A stretch of 64,000 nucleotides of DNA from Ahaetulla prasina. Its lineage: Eukaryota > Chordata > Lepidosauria > Squamata > Colubridae. Positions 10,091 through 21,479 of the stretch are shown here, one piece after another (the stretch's first letter is position 1; each line of letters opens with the position of its first letter). Location of the stretch: assembly GCF_028640845.1 (NCBI RefSeq), contig NC_080546.1, positions 72,335,051 to 72,399,050 on the forward strand. The letters are read 5' to 3'. Both the position numbers and the translations under genes were made by a program. The notes below the pieces were generated by a model. The model saw nothing but the letters and a program-made list of their open reading frames with translations. It searched no databases and had not been told where the DNA came from.

Positions 10091-12490
10091 AATGGGAAAG
10101 GAACTGTGAATTTTGAACAAGCCAATTAATAATAGAGAAAATGTGTCTTGAATTCCTTTATCTTTTTTTCCCAAACAGATAATTAAATGATTAAAATTCA
10201 AACTATTATGCCACATATTTGACTTAAGGCAAAGCATTCTTTGATACTAATGAACCTATATATTCACACTCCAAAATATATCCTTTTAAAAAATATTGTA
10301 GATGTAAAATGTAAAAAAAAATTGTATTGAAGTTACAGTATCACCCTTTTCCATATTTCTGTTCGCTTGGGTCTGAAGTATCCCAAATGCCTTAGCAACA
10401 CCTACTGTACGGCTATAGCAAGCATTTTTAAATGATTGTACAAATTCCTAACATCAGCAAATTCATATCTCAGCATATCTACATCTTTCAAGTAAGATAA
10501 TGCATGAACCAAAGGGATTATTGAGAGAATGCTGAGATAATCCATACTCAGCTTTGTGAGAAGAGATCTTGCTTAGTTTCTAAATCCAACAGCAATAAAA
10601 AAAATTCTTTTGGCCATTACCAACAACACCAAAACAATATATGAACAGGTGTTTTGCATACCACTAGGGAATGGGTTCATATAATTGGCTACTGAAATGG
10701 TTCTAAATATTTATGTTTAATATCATAACAAATACTGCCTTGATTTATTCAGACTGCTGAGCTGCAGGATCATCATCAAGCCCAATTATTTTCTATATCT
10801 TAAAAAGAGATAAATACCGGTAGTTATTTTTTCTCCTCACCCTTGTCAAGCCAGGGAATTCAGGAGATTTATGCAGTTCAAATCAGCAGTAAGATTTATT
10901 GCAAGCTTAAACTCTCTACAAAATCTGAACTATTAATGATCAAGGGAAATGAGCAGCAATTAAGAAGAATTCAAGGAGGGCTATACTTAAATCTCTTACA
11001 GGACTTGTGACTTATGACACTTTTGACCCATTCTTCAGGTTCAGCCTGGTTATCTCTTACAACCCATCATAAAGAAGTTGACATTAGAAATTAATGCTGG
11101 ACAGTAAGCTGAATAAAAATGATAATGATGACTGATGAGAAAGCAATGTTCCCTAAGGCCAATGTTCACTTGGAGCCGGGAGTTACCTTATTTGAAATAT
11201 CTGAAATTATAACTGTCTGGAATAAATCATTAATTTACCTGATGTGCTGCTCAAAGTGTAACATGCAAAAAATCATTTATGCATTTATTAAGAAAAAAAA
11301 CCGATTAAAGGAACTACATATCTTCTGTCACATGATATTCTAAATTTGCCTGTTGCCTTTGGGGACGGACAACAGGCAAAGTTTGGATGGAAAAGGAAAT
11401 CCAGTTTGGGTGGTGTAGATATTATGTGGGGGATGTTTGCTTCGTCTTGGCTTCTCTGTCTCTCTCTCTCTCTCCCTCTCCCCCCTCTCTCTGTGTGTGC
11501 ATAAAGTTCAAAACAAGAACCTGTCTGAATAAATCTAACTGTGTGTATCTTGCTTTAACCTTCTGAAAATCTTGGTATAAAATAGTTTAAAATATCACCT
11601 GGCTTTCATTAGTACTTTGGTAACTTGTATGTATGTGGCAATTGTTAAAACCTACATACTGAATTTCTGTCTTCAGATATATCTTCGGGCCTTGTTATTT
11701 CATTTCCAAAACAGTCTGAAATATTTTCTGTTGTATTTGTACTTTACAGAATAAAGAACACTGGTCGTTGTGCTCTATGAATAAATATTTTTATCTTTCA
11801 AAACTGGTATCAAAACAGAACACACACCTTTATTTGGTTTTGACAGGAAAACTGAAGTTCACATCTAACATCAAAATAATGGGCTGCAAAATCTTTCAAG
11901 AAGGAAAAAATAGTGGATTTGAGCTGTTTCTTTCAACAGCGATTTAACAAATGCAGTCACCTTTGGGGTTTGCATTCTGGTGGGGAAACCGTTCTTTTCA
12001 TTTTGCCAAAGGGTTTAAAAGAAAATCATTACAATGCTCGTGAGCTAGGAAATTAAATTAGATTTATAGCAGTTGCTTTAGTTCCTTGCACTCACATGCT
12101 TTATTATTCTTCACTACATTTCTAATGCAGGCTTATGTATTGTTATAGGCAAGGAACTAAGTTCCATTCAATTCAGCTATTATATTCAGCCATTTAAATG
12201 CTTTAAATAAATAAACTGAATTTCTGCTTTTATTATATCTTACTTTTCTTTTGTTAGGGATGTGAAAGAATTTAGTTTTCGTACATTCAAATATTAGCTA
12301 AGCAGTTATACTTGTCTGTGACTGTAATACATATTTCATTCACTGACTGAATCTAACTTGAACCATCATTGCCGGATGTGTGTATCAAAATATATATTTT
12401 GTATCAAAATATATTTATAAATTCACCTTTGTGGGAAAAATATGGGAAATGGATACTTGTTTTGAAGTGAAAGATATACATATCTATATA
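10091..12490. other. AT-rich stretch with no gene seen
   Basis: No ORF with recognisable homology. It contains a short hairpin (TTTGCCTGTTG and its complement, 11,345-11,382) and a (CT)n tract at about 11,458-11,490. It may be plain intergenic or intronic DNA. Confidence 0.5.
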
Positions 12491-14056
12491 AGCTGTTCAA
12501 AAAAATAAAGGGAACACTTAAACAACACAATGTAACTCCAAGTCAATCACACTTCTGTGAAATCAAACTGTCCACGTAGGTAGCAACACTGATTGACAAT
12601 CAATTCCACATGCTGTTGTGCACATGGAATAGACAACAGGTGGAAAGCATAGGTAGTTAGCAAGACATCCCCAATAAAGGAGTGGTTTTGCAGGTGGTGA
12701 CCATGGACCACTTCTCAGTTCCTATGCTTTCTGGCTGATGGTTTGGTCACTTTTGAATGCTGGCAGTTCTGTCACTCTAGTGGTAGCATGAGACAGAGTC
12801 TACAACCCACACAAGTGGCTCAGGTAGTGCAGCTCATCCAGGATGGCACATCAATGCAAGCTGAGGCAAGAAGATTTGCTGTGTCTGTCAGCATAGTGTC
12901 CAGAGCATGGAGGCGCTACAAGGAGACAGGCCAGTACATCAGGAGACGTGGAGGAGGCCATTGGAGGGCAACAACCCAGCAGCAGGACTGCTATTTCCAC
13001 CTTTGTGCAAGGAGGGACAGGAGGAGCACTGCCAGAGCCCTGCAAAATGTCCTCCAGCAGGGCACAAATTGGCCTGTGGCTGCTCAAATGGTCAGAAACA
13101 GTCTCCATGAAGATGGTATGAGGACCCGACGTCCACAGGTGGGGGTTGTGCTTACAGCCCAACACCGTGCAGGATGTTTGGCATTTGCCACAGAACACCA
13201 AGATTGGCAACTTCGCCACTGGCACCCTGTGTTCTTCACAGATGAAAGCAGGTTCACACTGAGCACATGTGACAGACGTGACAAGGTCTGGAGATGCTGT
13301 GGAGAAAGTTCTGCTGCCTGCAACATCCTCCAGCATAACCGGTTTGGCAGTGGGTCAGTAATGGTGTGGGGTGGCATTTCTTTAGGGGGCCACACAGCCT
13401 TCCATGTGCTCACCAGAGGTAGCCTGACTGCCATTAGATACCGGGATGAGATCCTCAGACCCCTTGTGAGACCATATGCTGGTGCAGTTGGCCCTGGGTG
13501 CCTCCTAATGCAAGACAATGCTAGACCTCATGTGGCTGGAGTGTGTCAGCAGTTCCTGCAAGATGAAGGTATTGATGCTATGGACTGGCCTGCCCGTTCC
13601 TCAGATCTGAATCCAATTGAGCACATCTGGGACATCATGTTTCGCCACATTGCACCATAGACTGTCCAGGAGTTGGGAGATGCTTTAGTCCAAGTGTGGG
13701 AGGAGATCCCTCAGGAGACCATCTGCCACCTCATCAGGAGCATGCCCAGGTGTTGTAGGGAGGTCATACAGGCACATGGAGGCCACACGCACTACTGAGT
13801 CTCATTTTGACTTGTTTTAAGGACATTACATCAAAGTTGGATCAGCCGGTAGTGTTGTTTTCCACTTTAATTTTGAGTGTAACTCCAAATCCAGACCTCC
13901 ATGGGTTGCTCAATTTGATTTCCATTGATAATTTTTGTATGATTGTGTTGTCAGCACATTCAACTATGTAATGAACAAAGTATTCAATAAGAGTATTTCA
14001 TTCATTCAGATCTAGGATGTCTTGTTTTTGTGTTACCTTTATTTTTTTGAGCATTG
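12491..14056 (+). mobile_element. Tc1-like DNA transposon, nearly complete
   Basis: 1,566 bp. Both ends carry the inverted motif CAAAAAAATAAAGG(G/T)AACAC (12,498-12,517 and its complement at 14,030-14,049), each 8 bases in from the terminus. TA dinucleotides flank it at 12,489-12,490 and 14,057-14,058, the target duplication of Tc1/mariner elements. It carries one transposase gene in plus orientation, preceded by about 300 bp and followed by about 260 bp of non-coding DNA. The single nonsense codon and the good preservation of ends suggest it is younger than most repeats around it. The family is known, from memory, to occur widely in fishes and lampreys. Confidence 0.93.
12788..13798 (+). pseudogene. 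Tc1-like transposase, one internal stop
   Basis: Cut-and-paste DDE transposase. The start at 12,788 (MRQSLQPTQ) is preferred over the in-frame ATG at 12,743 because the helix-turn-helix domain begins just after it. Two DNA-binding helix-turn-helix regions (about residues 8-110) precede the catalytic core. The acidic triad is visible as [15 protein letters not shown] and NPIEHIWD, with 34 residues between the second Asp and the Glu, so DD34E. An amber codon at 13,658-13,660 (CAG to TAG fits) interrupts the last 45 codons, which continue in frame to TGA at 13,796. Total span is 336 codons. A few residues before the stop (MFRHIAP region) seem deleted relative to fish relatives, from memory. Probably inactive. 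Confidence 0.92.
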
Positions 14057-15442
14057 TACTTTTACACTTGGTATGCACCAAGATTCCATAATTTAAAGCA
14101 GTAACAAATCAGATGTTGACATCAATATGCAAAAATAGCTTGGACTCCAAATAAAATGATTCTTCCACCATCAACTATTTGTCCTGTAAATTCAAATGCT
14201 CCATATTGTACTGTATTTGATCCAGACTAATTAAATATGGACATAATTATATGTAAAAGTCATCTTGCATGCCTGAAAATTAATTATAGGCACTGATTCT
14301 AAAAGTGTTAAACAAACCTGCTTTTAAATATACTGTATGTTTGCAGACAGTTTTCAAATTGAAAGGTGACTGAAGAATGAATATATGTTTTTCAACATAT
14401 GTCCTTAAGTATACTGTAACTAGGCCTTACAGAATTTAGCAGAGGACTATACAATAACTAGCTGAAAAGGAAAGTTTACCACAAATTTTAGTATATAGAT
14501 AGTATATATAGTCCGGTGTCAATTTTCGTGGTTGGGACTCGTTTGTTGACTAGGGCTAGTTTCCAGATGTCCGGTAGGTGTCATCACGTTTGTTCATGTT
14601 GTGGGAATGTTTGTTTGTTCATGTTGTGGGGGTGTTTCTCTATTTCGATAATTATGGAAGCCATAGAAATAGAGAAACACCCCCACAACATGAACAAACG
14701 TGATGACACCTCCCGCCTACCAGACATCTGGAAACTAGCCTTAGTCAACAAACGAATCCCAGCCACGAAAATTGACACTGGATCCAGAATAACACATGAT
14801 GCCACCACCAATCATCCTCACCAGATTCAAACCCAAACCCATCCCACAGATGAAACACAACCATCATCCAGAAGCCAGACCATGCTGACACCACTGGCTG
14901 CTGTGCCTCCCTCCGATCCCCACACAAAGCAGGCTGACACACACCAGGAACACATGACAGGACCTTGGACTTGGAGCCAAACCAGGGCCCGGGATGCTGC
15001 ATCACAGCCATCTGCTCAGGACATCACATCACAGAACTCCAGAGGCCACAACACCAAAGCTCAGGACAACACAACCTACCACCCAGGATGTTACAGCACA
15101 AGACTCTGGAGGTCACATTCCCAGAACTCAGGACATTTCCAGGAAGCCCATTATACTACAGGAGGTCACATTCTCAGAACTCAGGATGTTTCCACACAGC
15201 CCATTAACCAGGTCGTTACAACACAAAAGACTAATGGGCACACAACTAGGACCCACACACCCACACAGGATGCTACGAAACAGCCGACTAATCTGCAAAC
15301 ACCCATTTACCAATCAAGATGCAACCACACAGCCAACCAACCTGCTTACAGCAACACTCCCAACCTCCCCACCAGTATTTATAGAGAGACGGCAGCTCCA
15401 ACCATGCTTTGCTCACACAAGAACGAAGCCGAAAGTACCAGC

Positions 15443-15476
15443 CTGAAGATGAGGAGTGAGACCCCATTGAAATGTC
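15443..15476 (+). ncRNA. decayed hammerhead-ribozyme-like motif in the PLE
   Basis: CTGAAGA matches the conserved CUGANGA core. A weak stem (TGAGG...CCCCA, one mismatch) follows, then TT, then GAAATGTC in place of GAAACGTC. Penelope-like elements are known to carry hammerhead motifs. The extra TT and mismatch suggest this copy no longer cleaves. Confidence 0.35.
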
Positions 15477-15532
15477 ACCAAGATACTCTCAACCTGACAT
15501 GGGAAAAGACCCGAATATGCCAAGACTGACCT

Positions 15533-15606
15533 ACCTACCAACCTACCTACCTACCTACCTTCCTACATACATACATACACGCACACACACACACACACAT
15601 ACATTT
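15533..15606. repeat. compound (CCTA)n(CATA)n(CA)n microsatellite
   Basis: Tetranucleotide units grade from CCTA to CATA to CACA within the Penelope-like element tail. Confidence 0.85.
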
Positions 15607-15655
15607 TCGTAGGTTTTCACGGTTATAGGTATGTAGGTCTTGGCGTACTCCCTTC

Positions 15656-16874
15656 CCCACCACCAATGTCAGCCTTACATCTGCCCACCCTCTTGGGGCT
15701 GCCCATGCACACCCCAGCAGAGCAGCAGTCTTGTCTACAGCAGCAGGGAGAAAGAATAAAGCGAGCAGCCCCTCTCAGTGCTGGCGCTGCCAACCCTCTC
15801 AGCCCCAGCACAACAATTGCATCTCCCCCAATGGCCAGTGGGCCAGTGGGAAACAACTCTTTCCCACACAAAGGCTGAATTCCTGCCACGAGTGACAAGA
15901 AAAACTAATTGGTCCTCAGGTGGAATGGGGAGGGTTTCTCGTGAATTAAAAACCCACATTAGAGCTGCGGAGGAGGAGGGGGGCTTGTTGCACAAAACCC
16001 CCAAAGGTCATGCAAAGTTGCAAACCTTGGGTGAGCTTGCAAAACAAGCTCAATGAACCCCACAAGGAGGAGGAGGAGAAAGACACACCTTGCCTTCCCT
16101 CTTGCCGCTCTAAGTCCTGTCCAGCTTCAAAGCTGGTGGAGGAGGAGAAGAGGATGAGGATGGCTGCTTGGTGTGATGCCTGCATTCTCCCCACTCTCTG
16201 CATGGGCAGAATCTCAGTCTTGCAGCTGCTGTGGTCTGCCCACACAAGCCGTGGGCGCTGCATCAGGGTGCTGGAGGCGAGTGGAGCCACGGAGAAGTTT
16301 TGCAGAGGAGGTAGAATAGCACAGCAGTGGCTGTCCATGCCCTGTTTCTTGCCAGCCAGCCAGGAGAAAGGGGAGAGAGGAGGGAGGGAGAGGGCTTCTG
16401 GGTCTTCCTGGCCTTTGCTGGGCACTCTCCAACTCCTCCCAATTGCTTCTGAAAGATGCGAAAAGCATTTCAGGCAAAGGTAGCAGCTGCTGCATCTCCC
16501 CCAAGGGCATGGGGGTTAGGATTAGCTGGACACTGACCTCAGAAGACAAGCGGGTGTGGAGGACCACCTGAAGGCAGCGTGGAAGGCAGGCAAGCATGGC
16601 AGGGCTTCGGGGAAGGGAGTAAGCTGTTAGCTCCTTCCCCACAGCCTTGCCATGCTTGCCTGCCTTCCATGTGGCCTTCCGCTTGCCTGCCTTCACAAGC
16701 TGGCCACGGGGATGCCGGGAAGGCCGCATGGAAGGCAGGGAAGCATGGCAGGACTGCGAGCAGAATGGTTCAGGGATGTGGCCAGCCAGCCATTGTTATC
16801 GGTTAGGTGAACCAGCCCCAATTTCCACTACCTGTTCACCCGAATTGGTCCAAACCAGTAGCATTTCACCCCTG
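15656..16874. mobile_element. GC-rich segment ending in a hAT terminus
   Basis: About 1.2 kb, clearly more GC-rich than its neighbours, with many purine-rich GGAGGAGG runs. It ends in CCAGTAGCATTTCACCCCTG, the right end seen in the 28,019-28,452 hAT element. No matching left end or 8-bp duplication was found, so the left boundary may have been lost. ORFs of up to 171 codons occur on both strands but none shows a recognisable domain. A strong hairpin lies at 16,581-16,668. A degraded hAT element is likeliest; a GC island is the alternative. Confidence 0.45.
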
Positions 16875-17130
16875 TTTTGCCTGTAGTCATATTCGTTCTG
16901 AAAGAAGAAACAAACCAAAGGCCTTAGACCCCTCATATCCTCTACACAAATACAATTTACTTCAGTCCCTAAATTGATCACTGAATTTATTTAAATCCAT
17001 TCATTGATATGCCAAAGAAGATATATGTTCTACAAAAAGTATAGTAATTGAGTTACTGTTATACCAATTTATGCATTCTTAGTTATCTAAAAACTCTTAA
17101 TAAAATATTTTTTGTATATCTTATTTATAG

Positions 17131-17480
17131 TAAAGGTAAAGGTAAAGGTTCCCCTCGCACATACATGCTAGTTGTTGCTGACTCTAGGGGGCGGTGCTCA
17201 TCTCCGTTTCAAAGTCAGTGCTGTCCAAAGACGTCTCTGCGGTCATGTGGTCGGCATGACTCAATGCCAAAGGTGCACGGAACACTGTTCCCTTCCCACC
17301 AAAGGTTGTCCCTATTTTTCTACTTGCAGTTTTTATGTGCTTTCAAACTGCTAGGTTGGCAGAAGCTGGCACATGTAATGGAGCTCACTCCATTACGCGG
17401 CACTAGGGATTCGAACCACTGAACTGCCGACCTTTCGATTGACAAGCTCAGCGTCTTACCCACTAAGCCACCGCATCCCC
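17131..17480 (-). mobile_element. Sauria-type SINE
   Basis: 350 bp in reverse orientation. At the right is the tRNA-like head with B-box-like GGATTCGAACCAC complement and GCTTAGTGGGTAAGACGC-like A box. The left end is the GGTAAAGGTAAAGG tail. Direct repeats TATATC(T/C)TATTTATAG flank it at 17,115-17,130 and 17,481-17,496 (15 of 16). The 3' end resembles BovB, the LINE thought to mobilise this SINE family. Confidence 0.92.
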
Positions 17481-17499
17481 TATATCCTATTTATAGATA

Positions 17500-18515
17500 A
17501 TTCTTAATTATCCTCTTCTAGGTAGCTAACTTTAGGTTTTTCTTTTGATATTTCTCAATGGGTGCTTCTCATGTCTGTGCCCTCATAATAGCCTGCTTTG
17601 TCACTTGAAATGTTATTTAGGCATGAAAAGTTCTTTTAAGCATATCTCAGCAGCAAATGTTAAGCAGCTGGATAGTACCTAATTAGAATAGTCAGGGGAG
17701 AAAAAGTGCTGTTTGAAGTAAATAATAATCACATCCATCACCCTGCAATTTTGGTTGTTTATGTGATGTACACCTGTGCCTTGTAGGCAGTCTATTGATT
17801 GCAGAATATATTTGGAGTTGGACACATGTCTCTCTTCCCATTTCTGTGAATTTCAATAGTTTTTTGTATTTTCATTTAATTATATAGAAAGAATTGTGTG
17901 ATCTCTTGCAGCAAGGACTCCAAAATCTGGAAGAACTTTTAATTGTAAAAATACCACAGTAGGCACAAGAGATAAAGAGCAGCAAAAAGAATACAAAAGT
18001 AGCTTATTTTCTGTCTACCAAGATTGTTTCCAAGAAACAGGAGCTACTTGCAACTTCCAGCAAATTATCCAAAATTAAAGATGAGATAATGTGGAGGATC
18101 TGCCACCAAAACCAAGAAATACATAGTAGAATAATATGGTATTTTATCCTACCTAAATCATACCTCATAGATGCTCACAATGACATAAGAAATGTAGGCC
18201 AACTAGAGGCGTAACTATACAAATTCCACTTAAAGAATCTGCATTTGGCTAGCACCTTTAATTAAGTAAAGATTGAATTACGTAGCAGCTACAGTATTTT
18301 TATACAGCATCTTCTGTAAACATAGCCAATTAATCCAATGGAAAATCCAGCATTCATTTCCCTACCAGGTTGGAAAATTAAGCAGATATTAATTTTAGTG
18401 AAAGTTAAGTTGGTCACTTACTACTTAATCTAAAATTGTCTTTATGCAAATTTTCATTATAGTATGTGGCGTAGAAGGCAGAAGAGTCAATCTATTAAAA
18501 AAAAAAAACTCCCTA
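17500..18515. other. no gene or repeat family recognised
   Basis: AT-rich DNA without a supportable feature. Confidence 0.4.
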
Positions 18516-18530
18516 CTATAAATATTGTAG

Positions 18531-18867
18531 GGATGCAGTAGCTCAGTGGCTAAGACACTGAGCTTGGCAATTGAAAGGACAGCAGTTCAGTGGTTTGAAT
18601 CCCTAGTGCCACATAACGGGGTGAATTCCCATTACTTGTCTTAGCTTCTGCCAACCTAGCAGTTCAAAAGCACATAAAAAATGCAAAAAATAGAAAAATA
18701 GGAACCACCTTTGGTGGGAAGGGAGCAGCGTTCCATGTACCTTTGCCATTTAGTCATGCCGGCGACATGACCATGGAGACGTCTTTGGACAGTGCTGGCT
18801 CTTCAGCTTTGAAACGGAGATGAGCCCCCCCCCCCCAGACGACTAGCACATATGCACCTTTACCTTA
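18531..18867 (+). mobile_element. Sauria-type SINE
   Basis: GGATGCAGTAGCTCAGTGG head, B-box-like GGTTTGAATCCC, body GGGAAGGGAGCAGCG, tail CACCTTTACC. Flanking ATAAATATT repeats lie near 18,517 and 18,870. It is more diverged than the 35,830 copy and has a poly(C) run at about 18,827-18,837. Confidence 0.9.
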
Positions 18868-18879
18868 CCATAAATATTA

Positions 18880-19930
18880 CAATATTAAAAAGCCAAGAAA
18901 GTCTTCACCAATCTTTTGCTGTCTCCATGTGTCAAATATTGAGTCAGAATGTCCAATAATTAGGAATGTAAAGAAGACTATGGAGGACAAGTTAAAAAAA
19001 GTACACACTTTTTAGTTTTGTTCCAAAAGGAAACTGAGGAAAATGTTGCAAGTTAAGATGGAGAATTACTGCCAGCAATTATCTAGAAGGATTTATTGTA
19101 GAGGAAAATAAAAGAAAATGCTTCTGAATAAAGAACACAGGTAAACTAGAGGTTGACTCCGGGGGTAAGTATTAGTCAGTACAATGTAAAGTATATTGAG
19201 ATACAATATTGTTTATTGAACCATTCATTTGCTTTGGAATTCAAGTGTTTTTGATGATTGGGGGGGGGGGAAATCATTGTATTACACAGAACTAATTAGT
19301 GCAGATCTGAACTTGAATTTTTGACACTTATATAAATAGGCTGCATATTGATTAACTTTATTTTATAGGCTATATTATAGACATGCTCATGTTGGCTGTT
19401 TAAATTAATGAATTGCATGCAGTGCTTCTCTCTCAACAATGTGAAGGAGGGACAATACGGTTGAACACGAGAGGATGAGAGTAGCTTTTACAACTGTTAT
19501 TAATATGGCTGTCTCATTGGTCCTAATAACTTCAGAGTACACTTATTATTCCATCTGTCTTTATGTTTCTTTCTTTCTATTATGAAAGTATAATTCCCTT
19601 ATACATAAAACCATAAAACTTCAACGTATGGGTTACATTGTAGTAAAAAAGAGAACTGTTATCTTTATTGCACTACACAGGCTTACTGAGCAAATATGTT
19701 TCAACACAAGTGTTCCCAAATGTTGCAGAAATCCTACAAATCTTAGTGATTTACTTGCTGACAGTACTGGCTAAGGATCTACAGTTAATGCAGAAGTTAA
19801 TTTATACAAACGATTTGGTTGATTTTGTTTGAGATATACGTAAACATTAAATTATCTGGAAAAATTAAATTCTATTTAATTAAAATTAAATAGAAAATTC
19901 AGCAATGCCCCACTTAATCAAATAATACTT
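18880..19930. other. no gene or repeat family recognised
   Basis: AT-rich DNA with a poly(G) run at about 19,260-19,270. Nothing further is supportable. Confidence 0.4.
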
Positions 19931-19934
19931 GTAT

Positions 19935-21060
19935 ATTCATTTATTCATTCATTTGTTTGTTCGTTCATTCATTCATTGATCTTATATGCTTCCCATCTTG
20001 CCTGGAGGTGACAATCATTAAAAACCAATTAAAACATTTAACATTACAATTATAAATAGTAACAAATTAAAATTGACAAAGATAGTGAGGAAAGAAGCAA
20101 GATACACATGGGGAGAGATGAAGTTTTGTAACTTAATCCATTAACTACCTCTAGAATGATGTACCCCTACTGGGGCTCCCACCCAGTTGACAGAGCCAGG
20201 TCTTCAGGCTCTTTAGGAAGACCAAAAGGGAGGGTGTGGATCTTACTTTGGGGAGCATGATGTTCCAACGGGCAGAAACCATGGCAAAAAAGTCTTCTCT
20301 CCATGCTGTAGGTGGAGCATGCATTGTGGTGAGACATCCTGTCAGGTAACCTGGACCCATGCCATGAAGGGTGTTAAAGGTGATAACCAACACCTTGAGT
20401 TGGACCTTGAACAAACGAGAAATCAGTGCTGTTCACAATACAGCACTGTGACACAGGGCATCCTAGGGGGCCTCAGGAACTGTCTTTGTGACTGTGTTCT
20501 GCTCCAACTGTAGCTTCCAAATACCCTTCAAGGGTAGCCCCATGTAGAATGCATTGCAGTAATCCAAGTAAGAGATGACCAAGGCTTGAGTGATTGGATG
20601 CAGGGACTTTCAATCCAGGAAAGGACACAACAGGAGCATAAGATGACGTTGCACAAAGCCTCCTTTTAGAGCAAGAATTACAAGTCCAGGAGAACTCCCA
20701 TGTTGCACCAGGTCTGCCTGGTGCAGTGCAATCCCATCAGAACTAAAGTTATTAAAGTCTCAGATCCCAAAACTCCATGTATCCAAAACCACTGAGTCTT
20801 ACCAAAGTTCAACCAAAACATGTTGTCCATCATCTAGACTCCAATAGCCTCCAGGCACCGTGAGACGACAGTGACAGCATCACTTGGGTTACTGGGGATG
20901 TAAAATTGACTTTCATCAGCATACTGATGGAACTTCATCCTGTGTTGGCAAATGGTAGAGACTCATCAGCCATCATTGAGGATTCTGTATACTTTCTCAG
21001 GTCCAACAGGACTGAATGGTTTCCATCTAATCAGGTAAGCCTTTCCCTAGGAAATTCTAA
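19935..21060 (-). mobile_element. old L2-type LINE, RT to 3' end
   Basis: The minus strand reads FHQYADESQFYIPS (about 20,935-20,890), the YADD active-site region of an L2 reverse transcriptase with the second Asp changed to Glu. RCLEA and later FKVQLKVLVITFNTLHGMGPGYL follow (20,414-20,340). The left end is an ATTC/ATTT-type tail. Frames are broken by several stops. The right boundary is approximate, and homology may continue toward 21,250. Confidence 0.7.
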
Positions 21061-21389
21061 TGGACCTGCATTATGCATGGATTCCAACTGGGAACAAATT
21101 TGAAGGACTTATCAATTGGGTATTCCACAAATTCTTCTGCATAGCCCTAAAGATGATCACTCAGTCCCTACTGTGCCAGAAAGGACTGGGTAATCCTGAA
21201 CGGGGCTACCAGGCCTTGAGCTACTCTCTGCAGATGCAATAATGGCAGAAAAATATGGTATTTCACTACTATGATCACCTTTCGTAAGTGTTAGTAGGCC
21301 TTAAAGCAGCTATAAATCATGTCCTGTTGGATTCATCCCTCATTTTCCTCCAGTGGCACTCTAGGCAACTTAGCCCTTTTAATAATTCT

Positions 21390-21475
21390 AATAATAGTTT
21401 TTTGGGTTTTTTTGAATTTATATCCCGCCCTTCTCCGAAGACTCAGGGAGACTTACATTGTGTTAAGCAATAGTC
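21390..21475 (-). mobile_element. L2 LINE 3'-end fragment
   Basis: ATTTATATCCCGCCCTTCTCC followed by GACTCAGGGAGAC is a mutated copy of the L2 terminal hairpin. Only the end of the element is recognisable. Confidence 0.55.
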
Positions 21476-21479
21476 TTCA

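Larger units (their letters stand above)
14511..15655 (+). mobile_element. Penelope-like element (PLE), inverted-arm structure
   Basis: The left arm 14,511-14,649 is the inverted copy of the right arm 14,663-14,782, with a 13-nt spacer; the left arm has an extra internal duplication of the CAACATGAACAAAC motif. Reading plus from the right arm gives EAIEIEKHPHNMNK then LPDIWKLALV, which resembles the C-terminal tail of the GIY-YIG endonuclease domain of Penelope-like retroelements. The long frame to 15,529 then becomes low-complexity and is unlikely to be protein. Near its end is CTGAAGA...GAAATGTC (15,443-15,475). Short inverted repeats (AATATGCCAAGAC at 15,514 and its complement near 15,644) bracket a CCTA/CATA/CACA microsatellite. 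The reverse transcriptase is absent. Confidence 0.65.

Noticed and set aside
12851..13518. Minus-strand ORFs of 144-161 codons
   Set aside because: Shadows of the Tc1 transposase frame.
14516..15529. 337-codon ORF as a host gene
   Set aside because: Only the first part after the inverted arm resembles a Penelope-like protein. The rest is Thr/Gln/His-rich low-complexity sequence.
16010..16729. Overlapping ORFs of 157-171 codons
   Set aside because: Open on both strands because of high GC. No homology or motif seen.
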